A stretch of 48,949 nt of DNA. Source: JBBRCE01 sp038205115. Lineage in GTDB: Bacteria; Planctomycetota; Planctomycetia; Pirellulales; JBBRCE01. Shown piece by piece: positions 8,628 to 16,939 of the stretch. Each line of letters begins with the position of its first letter. The stretch's first letter is position 1. The translations under genes were made by a program, and so were the position numbers. The notes under the pieces were generated by a model. The model did no database searches. It saw only the letters and a program-made list of their open reading frames with translations, and was not told the DNA's origin. The stretch is taken from NCBI GenBank assembly GCA_038205115.1, contig JBBRCE010000037.1, positions 1-48,949 on the forward strand. Reading direction: 5' to 3'.

Positions 8628-8689
8628 CGGCGACAGCCCACGGCCGCGTGAAGAACCGGCGGCCGATTTTCATTTCGCAGGATGCACTT

Positions 8690-9385
8690 ATGATTCTTCC
8701 ATTTCAAAATCCCCGCCGCGTGTACTGCGCCGGTCCGCTGTTCAATCAGGCCGAGCGCGACGAAATGCTGCAGATCGCCGCGGCGCTGCGCGAAGGCGGT
8801 TTCGAGCCGTTTGTGCCGCATGCCGACGGCATGGAGTTTGCCAAGGTGCGCCCGCAGTTGATTGCCGGCGGTTGCGATCCAGTGGATGTGGGGCACTGGC
8901 TGCACGCGGCCATTTTTGCGCTGGATGTTTACCAGGTGGTTGTCGGTTGCGGTTCGCTGGTGTTCAACATGAACGGGCGCGTGCCTGACGAAGGGGCGGT
9001 GGCCGAAACCACCATGGCCTGGATGTTGGGCAAGCCGATCGTGCTGTTTAAAGAAGACGCCCGCAGCGCCATTGCCGGGCGCGATAATCCGCTGATCGTC
9101 GGGCAGGCGCGGTTTACGGCGGTCACCGAAATTGGCGATCTGGCGGCGGCGCTGGCCGAGCAAGTGGCCTTGGCGCAATGCGAGCCAGCGCAGCGCGTGG
9201 CGTGCCCACCGCACTTGCTGGAAACCGTCTTGGCGGGCGAACGGTTGTGGTCGGAATTGGAGGCGCTGGGCGCGCGTCGAGATACGCAGCCTGTGGCCGA
9301 TTTGGTGTTGGAACTGTTCGGGCCGGGCAAGGCCAAGGCCACTCCGCCGGCGCTGGCGGCCAACATTGCCACGACGCTGGTCTAA
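8690..9385 (+). CDS. Nucleoside 2-deoxyribosyltransferase-like protein
   Basis: 231 residues. The N-terminal half matches the family: VYCAGPLFNQAERDEM (strand 1 and nucleotide loop), AALREGGFEPFVPHADG, then ALDVYQVVVGCG. The PDEGAVAETTMAWMLGKPIVL block contains the Glu expected to act as the catalytic nucleophile. These enzymes exchange or hydrolyse the base of 2'-deoxynucleosides, typically in salvage or in removal of modified nucleotides. The last 100 residues (after RFTAVTEIGDL) are longer than in minimal family members and not recognised. The frame extends 14 codons upstream; the second ATG was taken because the family starts shortly before the VYCAGPL strand. An HD phosphohydrolase follows 86 bases later. 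Confidence 0.82.
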   Translation: MILPFQNPRRVYCAGPLFNQAERDEMLQIAAALREGGFEPFVPHADGMEFAKVRPQLIAGGCDPVDVGHWLHAAIFALDVYQVVVGCGSLVFNMNGRVPDEGAVAETTMAWMLGKPIVLFKEDARSAIAGRDNPLIVGQARFTAVTEIGDLAAALAEQVALAQCEPAQRVACPPHLLETVLAGERLWSELEALGARRDTQPVADLVLELFGPGKAKATPPALAANIATTLV

Positions 9386-9471
9386 TGCCTGTGGCGGCGG
9401 TTGCGCAGAATGACTGTCTGGCGAACGCTGACGTTGTGTTTGGGATTTTTCGCTGAAACTTCGCGTGCCGC

Positions 9472-10797
9472 ATGCTTGATCTTCCTGAATTGGCCGGCAT
9501 TGATGCGCGACGCGGCATGGTGCGGATTCCGCCTGAAGTGGATGTGCCGCTGACGCCGCGCGTGCGTCGGCTGATCGACACGCCGCAGTTTCATCGGCTG
9601 GCCGGCATCAGCCAATTGGGTTTGGTTTCGCTAGTTTATCCGGCGGCCATCCACACGCGATTCGAGCACTCGCTGGGCGTTTATCGGCTGGCACTTTTGT
9701 TCTTGCGGCAGCTCGATCAGGACGCGCGGTTTGCCGCCGCCGTTAGCAACCACGATGCGGAGCGGCTGATTGTCGCCGCGTTGGTGCACGACATTGGTCA
9801 TTGGCCCTTTTGCCATCCGCTGGAAGATATTCGTTTGCCGCAAGTGCCGCGGCACGAAGCGCTGGCCAGCAGTTTTTTGCACGACGACAGTGTCGCCCGG
9901 CTGCTGCGCGACGACTGGCACACCGAGCCGCAGCAGATTCTTGCACTGTTGGCGGGCAAGCCCCGCACCACGCCGGATTCGATTCTGGCCAGCATGCTCT
10001 CGGGGCCAATCGATATCGACAAAATGGATTACCTGGCGCGCGACAGTTTGCATGCCGGCGTGCCGTACGGGCGGAACTTCGATCAGCAGCGGTTGATTGG
10101 CAGCCTGTGTTTGAACCAAGCGGGTACGGGTCTGGCGATTACCGACAAAGGCAAAACCGCGGCCGAGATGATGGTCTTTGCCCGTTATGTGATGTTCAGC
10201 GAAGTTTACTGGCATCATGGCGTGCGTGCGGCCACGGCCATGTTGCAGCGGGCGTTTTTCATATTGCACGAGCGATTGAATTTGGAGCCGTTGTTTCGGT
10301 TGTCGGAGGCGGACTGGATTCGCGAACTGCGCCGGGCAGCGGCGGGCGGACCGGCGGCGGCGCTGCTGGAAGGATTGTTCGGCCCCCAACGGCGGCTTTA
10401 CAAGCGGTTGGCGCAATACAGTTTGTTCGAAGAGCGGGCAATCTACGATCGGCTGGCGCGCAGGCCTTATCCGTGGCTAGCGCGCTGCGCGGCGCATTTT
10501 GCCGAGGCAGCCAGTTCGGCCAGCGGGCAGGCCATTGCGGCGGAAGAGGTGCTATTCGATGCGCCGCCGGTGGAGCGCGAAGTAGAATTCAACGTGGAAG
10601 TTTATTATCACAAAGCCGAACACTTTCGGCAGCTTTCGGATGTTTCGCCCGTCGTTCGCACGCTGGCCAAAGAGCAGTTCGACGATTACGTCAAGCGCGT
10701 GCGAATCTTCGTATCGCCGCGAATTGCCGACGCGCTACGCGCCCAAGCCAATTTACCGCAACTGCTCAACCGGGCGATCGACCGGACCGACGCCTGA
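9472..10797 (+). CDS. HD-domain phosphohydrolase (dNTPase/SAMHD1-like)
   Basis: 441 residues. The core begins TPRVRRLIDTPQFHRLAGISQLG and continues HTRFEHSLGVY (His66), AALVHDIGHWPFCHPLED (His106-Asp107) and SGPIDIDKMDYLARDS, giving the complete H...HD...D metal-binding set of deoxynucleotide triphosphohydrolases. After DSLHAGVPYG the C-terminal half is helical and less conserved. Family members cleave dNTPs or related phosphoesters. Placed after a nucleoside deoxyribosyltransferase and in the same direction, it suggests a small nucleotide-salvage or nucleotide-sanitising unit; that link is inferred from position. It ends 8 bases from the convergent DUF423 gene. Confidence 0.9.
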   Translation: MLDLPELAGIDARRGMVRIPPEVDVPLTPRVRRLIDTPQFHRLAGISQLGLVSLVYPAAIHTRFEHSLGVYRLALLFLRQLDQDARFAAAVSNHDAERLIVAALVHDIGHWPFCHPLEDIRLPQVPRHEALASSFLHDDSVARLLRDDWHTEPQQILALLAGKPRTTPDSILASMLSGPIDIDKMDYLARDSLHAGVPYGRNFDQQRLIGSLCLNQAGTGLAITDKGKTAAEMMVFARYVMFSEVYWHHGVRAATAMLQRAFFILHERLNLEPLFRLSEADWIRELRRAAAGGPAAALLEGLFGPQRRLYKRLAQYSLFEERAIYDRLARRPYPWLARCAAHFAEAASSASGQAIAAEEVLFDAPPVEREVEFNVEVYYHKAEHFRQLSDVSPVVRTLAKEQFDDYVKRVRIFVSPRIADALRAQANLPQLLNRAIDRTDA

Positions 10798-10804
10798 TTG
10801 CGGC

Positions 10805-11179
10805 TCAATGGGATGCGGCGCGCCAACCTTCGCGCGCGAGTAGCAGCCAGCCCACGATGTAGGCCACGCCGCCGATGGGCACGATGTGAACCAGCGGCAT
10901 GATCTGTGTAAGGCTGTACGCCGCGAGACTGCCGGAAAACAGCAGGCAGCCAATCGACATCAGCAGCGCGGCATACGATGGGCGACGCGCGCAATCGGCA
11001 ATCAGCCCGGCGGCCACGATGGCCAAGGCGTGATACATCAGATAGCGAACCGCTTTTTCGAACAGATCGAGTTGATCGGCCGAGTGTTTGTCTTTGAGGG
11101 CGTGCGCGCCCAGTGCGCCGGCGGCTACGCCGATCGCGCCAAGCAGGGCGCCGGCCAGAAGACAATATTTTGCGCGCAT
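10805..11179 (-). CDS. DUF423 (YgdD-like) inner-membrane protein
   Basis: 124 residues with four hydrophobic segments (CLLAGALLGAIGVAAGALGAHAL, LMYHALAIVAAGLIA, LLMSIGCLLFSGSLAAY and PIGGVAYIVGWLLL). The GALGAHALK motif after the first segment and the LFSGSLYxL-like motif in the third are the family signatures. Function is unknown in all bacteria. The ATG at 11179 places the first transmembrane segment at the N-terminus; the longer open frame upstream is Pro/Arg-rich and not membrane-like. A TATAAT lies about 50 bases upstream. Confidence 0.9.
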   Translation of the reverse strand: MRAKYCLLAGALLGAIGVAAGALGAHALKDKHSADQLDLFEKAVRYLMYHALAIVAAGLIADCARRPSYAALLMSIGCLLFSGSLAAYSLTQIMPLVHIVPIGGVAYIVGWLLLAREGWRAASH

Positions 11180-11230
11180 GACGTTATACGTTTCGTCGAT
11201 GGATGATGGCGGCATTGCTACGAAGGCTGC

Positions 11231-11236
11231 ATTATA
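11231..11236 (-). promoter_or_regulatory. Possible -10 element of the DUF423 gene
   Basis: Reads TATAAT on the minus strand, 52 bases before the DUF423 start. No convincing -35 is seen. Confidence 0.35.
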
Positions 11237-11393
11237 CCGCCGGATGTTAGTTTGCGCAGGCGGTGAAGATTGGTCGCCACGAATTGCCAAACGCGGCGGC
11301 AAAAGTTACGCTAAACGCGCGTTTCCATTCCCCAAGCTCCGAAAAAATGCGGTTATGAACACACGATTTTCGCAAGCTCGCTAGGCGCCGTTA

Positions 11394-13007
11394 TTGGTTG
11401 GTCTGGCCGCGGTGATTGGCCCGCTAGGCACTGCCGCATCGCCACAACTGCGGGCCGCCGAAGCGCCGGCTAAACCGATCGATCCGGCGTACGTTCCGGC
11501 CGACGTCGGCTTTGTGGAGGTGGCGCATCCCAAGTTGATTTATTCGCTGCCCGCTGCGCAGATTTTTCCCTTGGAAATCGTGACGGCCTATGGGTTAAAA
11601 GAGTGGGGCATCGATCTGGCCAACGTGGACGAGGCGATTGCGTTCGGTCGCTTTCCGAAATCGCCAAAGGACGAAATCATCGGCGGAGTGCTGCATTTTG
11701 CCCAGCCGCCGGCAGTTGCGGAAATCAAGACGAAGTTGCTGACGCATGCCAAGGAGTCCAAGCAGATCGCTGGCAAAGCCATTTATCGCATGACCGAAAA
11801 TGGCACCGGGGTCGCCTACCTGCCAAACGATAAGACGTTGCTCTTCGCCAGCAACCCGGAGTTCTTGGAACAGATGATTGCCGCCCGCGCCACCACCAAC
11901 AAGCCGACGGCGCTCTTGCAGCAATTCGACAGCCGCACACATTTGGGCGCAATGTTCGACGTGGCTGGCGGACGCGACGCGATCCACGTCGCGCTGCGCG
12001 AGGCACCGGCCTTGCCCGAGCCATTGAGCGAACTCAAAAAACTGCCCGATTTAATCTCGTGGGTAAAGGTTGAGTACAAACTTACCGAACATTTCAACAT
12101 CGACGTCGCGGCGGAAGGAAATGATGAGAAGTCTGCCGCCGAGGCCGAGCAAATCATTAAAAATGGCTTGGCGATCGGGCAGCAATTGGCAGTCGGATTT
12201 CTCTCAGAAAATGCCGCCAACAGCGACGACCCCGTCGACCAAGCAATTGTGAAATATGGCAAACGTATATACGGAAAAATCATCAAGGAACTCGTCCCCA
12301 CACGTGATGGGAAACAGCTTTCGTTTAACACCAAGGCGTTTGGTGACATTACGGTTGCGTTCGTTGCCGGCATGACGCTGCCGACAAGCACTTCGGCGGC
12401 TCGAGAATCGGCTCGGCGCGCGCAATCGGCTAACCACCTCAAGCAGTTGACTCTTGGCATGTTCAGTTCTAATACTGCGTCGGGGCATTTTCCGGCCCGC
12501 GCCAATTTCGATAAAAATGGCAAGCCACTCCTGAGTTGGCGGGTGCATCTGCTGCCGTATCTCGATGAGGTCGCTCTCTACAAAGAATTTCATCTGGATG
12601 AACCCTGGGATAGCGCACACAACAAGACTTTGATCGCCAAAATGCCCCGGGTCTTCCGCAATCCGAATCGCGACGCCAACGATTTCACGACCACTTACCT
12701 GATGCCTGTCGGCAAGGGACTGATTTTTGACGGGGACCAGGGAGTCCGTATCGAGTTGGCAAAAAATGGTTTCCCGAAACCGATTCTCTTGCTTGAAGTG
12801 AACGACGAAAATGCCGTGGTTTGGACTAAGCCAGACGATCTCAACGTGGACCTGAAAAACCCGTTGGCAGGATTGGGAACCGCCCACCATGCGGGGTTTA
12901 CCGTCGTATTTGCCAATGGCGAAGTCATACTGGTAACCCCGGGCATTGATCCGCAAGCGTTTGCCGCGGCGCTAACAATCGCCGGCGGTTCGACGAAGCC
13001 CGAGTAG
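11394..13007 (+). CDS. Secreted DUF1559-domain protein with an amber codon inside its signal peptide
   Basis: The open frame (537 residues from a TTG codon) holds a long N-terminal domain (residues 30-330) and a C-terminal DUF1559 core: a short helix with LKQLTLGMF, then LLSWRVHLLPYLDEVALY (the characteristic pattern for pseudopilin-like planctomycete proteins), and a late GTAHHAGFTVVFANGEV matching the H-x9-DG motif, with AsnGly in place of AspGly. An ATG at 11355 is in frame and would give MNTRFSQAR, then TAG, then APLLVGLAAVIGPLG...AAE, i.e. a normal signal peptide split by one stop at codon 10. The TTG start leaves no basic n-region. So it may be a nonsense allele, a sequence error, or truly TTG-initiated. 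Function of DUF1559 proteins is unknown. Confidence 0.75.
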   Translation: MVGLAAVIGPLGTAASPQLRAAEAPAKPIDPAYVPADVGFVEVAHPKLIYSLPAAQIFPLEIVTAYGLKEWGIDLANVDEAIAFGRFPKSPKDEIIGGVLHFAQPPAVAEIKTKLLTHAKESKQIAGKAIYRMTENGTGVAYLPNDKTLLFASNPEFLEQMIAARATTNKPTALLQQFDSRTHLGAMFDVAGGRDAIHVALREAPALPEPLSELKKLPDLISWVKVEYKLTEHFNIDVAAEGNDEKSAAEAEQIIKNGLAIGQQLAVGFLSENAANSDDPVDQAIVKYGKRIYGKIIKELVPTRDGKQLSFNTKAFGDITVAFVAGMTLPTSTSAARESARRAQSANHLKQLTLGMFSSNTASGHFPARANFDKNGKPLLSWRVHLLPYLDEVALYKEFHLDEPWDSAHNKTLIAKMPRVFRNPNRDANDFTTTYLMPVGKGLIFDGDQGVRIELAKNGFPKPILLLEVNDENAVVWTKPDDLNVDLKNPLAGLGTAHHAGFTVVFANGEVILVTPGIDPQAFAAALTIAGGSTKPE

Positions 13008-13086
13008 CCTTACAGCCTGACCAACTGCTGCGGCTGGAGATGCTGGACGTGGATTTGCTGAAAATTTTCGATGCTGCGCTACAGAG

Positions 13087-13323
13087 TACGATGCCCTACC
13101 GGATATCTTAATCAGCGACATTGCGATGCCCGATGAAGACGGATTTTCGCTGATTGCCAAAGTTCGCAGCTTGCACTCCGCCGAACAATTGCCGGCCCTG
13201 GCGTTTACCGCCTTTGCTCATGAGCAAGACCGCTTGCGGATGATGGAAGCTGGCTTTCAAGGGCATTTGCCCAAACCGCTCAATCCGCAATCACTAATTT
13301 CCAAAGTGCTGGAATTTGCCTGA
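13087..13323 (+). pseudogene. Response-regulator receiver-domain remnant
   Basis: About 78 residues recognisable as the second half of a REC domain: DILISDIAMPDEDGF (phospho-acceptor Asp in SD), then LPALAFTAFAHEQDR (conserved Thr), then GFQGHLPKPL (conserved Lys). The first half upstream, with the acidic pair, is not found in frame: from 13021 the sequence is low-complexity and non-homologous. It looks like the tail of a hybrid histidine kinase or regulator left behind by deletion. It could be the C-terminal end of a longer gene that lost its start. The gap from the DUF1559 stop is about 80 bases. Confidence 0.6.
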
Positions 13324-13371
13324 CGCGGTGGGCATCGGCTGGTGATTTGGCAGTGCTTAATGGGTTGCCAA

Positions 13372-14478
13372 TTACTGCGGCGCGATGGGCGCGGCCTGAA
13401 AACGTGCCGGAGGTTGATATGGCGCGCCCAGTAGCTGAACGTTGAGTTCACGTTGCTGGTCGGTCAACAGCAACGTCGCACGCCGTTCGATGTCCGCTTG
13501 CTGCTGTTGCATGGTGGCGTCGGCAGCCGCGCGAACCTGCGCGTCGCGCTGGAAGGAGTTCGCCGCTTCGGACCAGCGCTGCCGATCCGCTTCGAGCTCT
13601 TGTCGCAGGGTGATCAGGTCCGCGATCTGCTTTTCGGAAAGTTTAAGAGGCGCTTGAAAATCGGGCGAGAAAAGCCGCTCGAGCGGCGACGCCAATTGCC
13701 GGCGGATCTGCGCGAATCGCGTGCGCTGCTCTGGAGTCAGCAGTTGGTCTAACTGTAACGATAGCCGTTGGTTGATTTGGCTGGCTTTGCCGCGAAGCGC
13801 CGACTCGGCCCGCTCGTATTGCTGCTGGCCGGCGTAGTCGTTGATACCCAGCGAGCGCTCATTGAACGTCTGTTCTTCGAGCGCTTCGAGATCGGCAATT
13901 TGCCGGGAGTTGAGCCGTAGTTCTTGCTGAATTTCTCCGGTGAGCAGGTACATCAGCGCGTCGATATCGAAACCAGAAACGATCGGAATGCGCTGACTGC
14001 GACGCTGTTCGGTCTCGCGCAGGGCTTTGCAATAACGAGACAACATCTCGGCCTGCGAGGGCTCAAGCACGGCTTTGATTCGCGGATAGTACTGCAGTTT
14101 GCGGGCTTCGTCGCGCGCGGCCCAGGCCGCGTTGTGTTTCGCGATGTCCGGATCGCTGACGCTGGTTGGCTCGGGATCCTGACCGGCGGCGTGTTCGTAA
14201 TCGTTGCCCAGCGCGTTGATGGCGGCCGATTGTTGCGCAGACATTTTGAGCTTCGTTTGCAACTCGACGAGGTAGAACACGCGCGTCAGATCTTCTTCGA
14301 CCACAGCAGCGCTCGATCCACTTACTGGCGCGGTGATTGGCGAGGAAGCGGTGGACGACTTGCCTTGCGGCGGCGGCGTTTCGCTCGCCGGACGACAGCC
14401 GGGCAGCAATATTCCAGCCAGCAATATTCCAGCCAGCAGCGGCACGGCGAGATTCCGATCACGTCTCAACGCTTTCAC
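13372..14478 (-). CDS. Lipoprotein with LTxxQ-like repeats, unknown function
   Basis: 368 residues from a GTG start. The signal peptide VKALRRDRNLAVPLLAGILLAGILLPGC gives an LPGC lipobox. The mature part is helical and Gln/Arg-rich, with recurring motifs of the form LxLSxxQIxxLxxL (KMSAQQSAAINAL, RLNSRQIADLEALEEQ, LTPEQRTRFAQIRRQL, KLSEKQIADLITLRQEL, LLTDQQRELNVQLLG). These resemble the LTxxQ motifs of Spy/CpxP-like periplasmic chaperones, but spread over a longer protein. The open frame continues upstream into yraN, but no Met there begins a signal peptide; the GTG does. It is the last gene of the ffh-to-yraN run, 73 bases after yraN, and may be co-transcribed. Role unknown. Confidence 0.7.
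   Translation of the reverse strand: MKALRRDRNLAVPLLAGILLAGILLPGCRPASETPPPQGKSSTASSPITAPVSGSSAAVVEEDLTRVFYLVELQTKLKMSAQQSAAINALGNDYEHAAGQDPEPTSVSDPDIAKHNAAWAARDEARKLQYYPRIKAVLEPSQAEMLSRYCKALRETEQRRSQRIPIVSGFDIDALMYLLTGEIQQELRLNSRQIADLEALEEQTFNERSLGINDYAGQQQYERAESALRGKASQINQRLSLQLDQLLTPEQRTRFAQIRRQLASPLERLFSPDFQAPLKLSEKQIADLITLRQELEADRQRWSEAANSFQRDAQVRAAADATMQQQQADIERRATLLLTDQQRELNVQLLGAPYQPPARFQAAPIAPQ
14404..14433. repeat. 15-bp tandem duplication in the lipoprotein signal peptide
   Basis: CAGCAATATTCCAGC occurs twice in a row, followed by a partial third copy. It encodes the repeat in LLAGILLAGILLPGC, lengthening the hydrophobic core by five residues. It is in frame, so it is tolerated. 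Confidence 0.85.
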
Positions 14479-14551
14479 GCCGGCGGCCGGCGCGTTGAAC
14501 CTCGTAATTGCGCAAGCGTCAGTTGGCGGCACGGGGCACCCACAGCAATGG

Positions 14552-14983
14552 TCAGGAAAACATTTGGCCAACGCCCACAGCCTCGAACGCATTTGGAAAG
14601 TGCCGAATCGCAGGTCGACGCTCATACGCCGGCCAGAGCACGGACACCACATCAAAACGCGATGCACATTCCAGCAGACCATGTCGCTTAAGATACGCGA
14701 CGCCCAGGTAGGTTAACCGCCGTTGTTTGGCCACATCCACAGCTTCGCACGGTTGACCATCATCAAGCGAACGGCGGGTTTTAACTTCGACAAACACCAC
14801 CGTGCGGCCATCAACGGCCACCAAGTCCAGTTCGCCTTGGCTGGCGCGGCTGGCCTGAAACACGATTCGATAGCCGAGCCGCCGCAAAAATTGCGCGGCA
14901 GCCCGCTCGCCGCGTTGTCCGAGCGTCAGCGGACGGCGAACATGCAACCACCAGCGCGCGAGGGAATTCAACCAGCGACCCAC
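14552..14983 (-). CDS. yraN: YraN/UPF0102 family nuclease-like protein
   Basis: 143 residues with the family signature LGQRGERAAAQFLRRLGY, then GELDLVAVDGRTVVFVEVKTRRS, a PD-(D/E)XK-like endonuclease fold (Glu, Asp, E-V-K). Its function is unproven; it is linked by conserved context to RNase HII and ribosomal protein L19. The usual neighbour rnhB is absent: rplS lies directly upstream. The ORF start used (MGRWLNSLARW) adds about 20 basic residues before the family core; a later start cannot be excluded. Confidence 0.9.
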   Translation of the reverse strand: MGRWLNSLARWWLHVRRPLTLGQRGERAAAQFLRRLGYRIVFQASRASQGELDLVAVDGRTVVFVEVKTRRSLDDGQPCEAVDVAKQRRLTYLGVAYLKRHGLLECASRFDVVSVLWPAYERRPAIRHFPNAFEAVGVGQMFS

Positions 14984-15061
14984 GGATCAAACCCTGGCGA
15001 AGTTGATGGAAGCCGAAAATCTGCCTGGCAAACCAGTGCGTACACGACGCAAAGAGCCGAC

Positions 15062-15454
15062 TTAGCTCTTGGGCGCGTTGTCTCGCTTGTCGATTTCTTT
15101 TTTATCCGTGCGGCGTTCACGCAGTTTGACGGCTTTGCCAACGCGGTCGCGAAGGAAGTACAGCTTGGCGCGACGGACGATGCCGGAACGCTTGACTTCG
15201 ACCTTGGCGATCTTGGGCGAATGCAGCGGAAACTTGCGTTCCACACCTTCGCCTTGCACGATGCGGCGGACGGTGAACATCTCGCGGCTGCCGGCGCCGC
15301 TGCGGGCGATGACCACGCCGTTGAAAATCTGAATGCGTTCTTTATCGCCTTCCAGAATGCGCGTATGAACATCGACCGTATCGCCGACGTCGAACTTCGG
15401 AACCTCGGTTTTGAGGCTCGACTTTTCGACCAAATCCAAAACTTGCTGACTCAT
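15062..15454 (-). CDS. rplS: Ribosomal protein L19
   Basis: 130 residues. The core is textbook L19: FDVGDTVDVHTRILEGDKER, IQIFNGVVIARSGAGSREMFTVRRI, GEGVERKFPLHSPKI, VKRSGIVRRAKLYFLRDRVGKA. L19 sits at the 30S/50S interface. The C-terminus is extended by about 15 charged residues (LRERRTDKKEIDKRDNAPKS). It is part of the ffh-rpsP-trmD-rplS cluster, 102 bases after trmD. The start Met (MSQQVLDL) is the standard one. Confidence 0.97.
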   Translation of the reverse strand: MSQQVLDLVEKSSLKTEVPKFDVGDTVDVHTRILEGDKERIQIFNGVVIARSGAGSREMFTVRRIVQGEGVERKFPLHSPKIAKVEVKRSGIVRRAKLYFLRDRVGKAVKLRERRTDKKEIDKRDNAPKS

Positions 15455-15556
15455 GTGACTACCCTATGATCCTTTCCGTACCGTGATCGTCTGACTGTCT
15501 GCTGAACTGTTTTCAAATGCGGCCGCGTGGCGGCTGGCTTTTTTGGCGTTAGGTTT

Positions 15557-16282
15557 TTAATCGTCGGACGCGGACGAATCTTTGCGCGACCGGGCGGGTT
15601 GCTGCAGTAAATCGGCCCGCCGCGACTGTGTTTTTAAAAGGCTTTGCTGCTCGCGCCAGCGAGCGATCGCCCGATGATCGCCACTGAGTAACACCTCTGG
15701 CACTTCCAGGCCGCGAAACTCCCGCGGCCGCGTAAACTGACCATATTCCAACATCGGTTGCGCGCCGGAAAACGAATCTTGCTTGGCGCTGTCTTCGTCC
15801 CCGAGCACGCCGGGCAGCAGGCGAACCACGGCGTCGATCACAACCATCGACGCGACTTCGCCGCCCCCCAAAATAAAATCGCCAATCGAGATTTCGTCCG
15901 GCTGCACGATCTGCCGGATTCGATCGTCAAACCCTTCGTATCGACCACAAATTAACATCAGTCGCGGCTTGGCCGCTAATTCTTCAACGACTGTTTGCGT
16001 CAATACCCGGCCTTGCGGCGTGAGCATGACCACATGGGCAGGCGCGGTGGCTTGCTGCTGCACATCTTCCACGGCGGCCACCACCGGCTCAACCTTGAGG
16101 ATCATGCCGGGTCCGCCGCCAAACGGCCGATCGTCCACTTGCTTATGCCGTCCGTCCGCCCAATTGCGGATATCGTGCAGGTTTACGCTCAGCAATCCGC
16201 GCTGAATGGCTTTATTCAGCAAGCTCTGACTCAAATATCCAGAAAACATCTCCGGAAACAAAGTCAAAACATCGAATCGCAT
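15557..16282 (-). CDS. trmD: tRNA (guanine-37-N1)-methyltransferase
   Basis: 241 residues, normal length for TrmD. It opens MRFDVLTLFPEMFSGYL and carries the HKQVDDRPFGGGPGM loop and the SPOUT knot residues MLTPQGR, LICGRYEGFDDRI and ISIGDFILGGGEVA that bind S-adenosylmethionine. It methylates G37 of tRNAs with a G36-G37 pair, preventing +1 frameshifts, and is essential in most bacteria. The partner rimM, normally between rpsP and trmD, is missing from this locus. The C-terminus after QSRRADLLQQ is a short charged tail. Confidence 0.97.
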   Translation of the reverse strand: MRFDVLTLFPEMFSGYLSQSLLNKAIQRGLLSVNLHDIRNWADGRHKQVDDRPFGGGPGMILKVEPVVAAVEDVQQQATAPAHVVMLTPQGRVLTQTVVEELAAKPRLMLICGRYEGFDDRIRQIVQPDEISIGDFILGGGEVASMVVIDAVVRLLPGVLGDEDSAKQDSFSGAQPMLEYGQFTRPREFRGLEVPEVLLSGDHRAIARWREQQSLLKTQSRRADLLQQPARSRKDSSASDD

Positions 16283-16344
16283 GACACGGGTTTACTTTTA
16301 AACGGGCAGATTCGTAACTCAATCGCCTCAGCGTTCGCCGCAGG

Positions 16345-16767
16345 CTATTCCGCGGCCGGAGCGGCAGCGTCAACGCCCGGCGATGCCGCAGCTTCGGCCG
16401 GAGCGGCTTCCTTTGTTTCTGATTTGGGCTGCAAAACAAACTTAGGCGCGCCCGGATCCGGAATGGACTTAGGCAGGGCCAATTTCACGCGAGCGGCCTT
16501 GGCTTGGTCCGTGTGCGTGCCGCCTTCGCCGTACTTCTTGATCAAAATTTGCACTTTTTCGGATGGCAGCGCGCCAACGCCCAACCAGTAGTTGACGCGT
16601 TCCATGTTGAACGTCGCACGAGCGTCGGTGTCGGTGATCGACGGGTCGTACGTGCCAAGCTCTTCAATCACGCGACCGTCGCGTGGGCTGCGGCTGTTGG
16701 TGGCGCAAATGCGAAAGAACGAACGGTGCTTACGGCCCATGCGTTTCATGCGAATCTTAACTGACAC
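16345..16767 (-). CDS. rpsP: Ribosomal protein S16 with acidic/Ala-rich C-terminal extension
   Basis: 140 residues, against about 80-90 usual for S16. The first 80 are canonical: VKIRMKRMGRKHRSFFRICAT, DGRVIEELGTYDPS, RVNYWLGVGALPSEKV. The rest is a low-complexity tail (AAPAEAAASPGVDAAAPAAE at the very end) of the kind that planctomycete ribosomal proteins often carry. It is 62 bases upstream of trmD and 172 bases downstream of ffh, with a palindromic repeat in between. Confidence 0.96.
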   Translation of the reverse strand: MSVKIRMKRMGRKHRSFFRICATNSRSPRDGRVIEELGTYDPSITDTDARATFNMERVNYWLGVGALPSEKVQILIKKYGEGGTHTDQAKAARVKLALPKSIPDPGAPKFVLQPKSETKEAAPAEAAASPGVDAAAPAAE

Positions 16768-16818
16768 ACAAATCTCCTGAAATCAAAAGTACGAATTGCT
16801 CGGTGGTGGTTGTTATTT

Positions 16819-16907
16819 CGTTGCCGACGCAGTTTGCGTCGGATGGTCGTCAAATGGTTTGGTGTTTTTCTACGTCAGTCGTTCCGAAGCTGGCAGCGTC
16901 GGCAACG
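16819..16907. repeat. Palindromic element between ffh and rpsP
   Basis: CGTTGCCGACGC (16819-16830) and GCGTCGGCAACG (16896-16907) form a perfect 12-bp inverted repeat across 65 bases. The left arm also forms an inner hairpin (CCGACGCA-GTT-TGCGTCGG). The same CCGACGC/GCGTCGG motifs occur near 3693-3811. It separates ffh from rpsP and might attenuate transcription, but it lacks a T-run. Confidence 0.55.
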
Positions 16908-16939
16908 TGATGCTATGGCGATGGATTCCGCCGTTGCGA

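Noticed and set aside
13372..14682. The long 436-codon version of the lipoprotein gene
   Set aside because: Its first 68 residues overlap yraN and are not signal-like; the GTG start at 14478 gives a proper lipoprotein signal.
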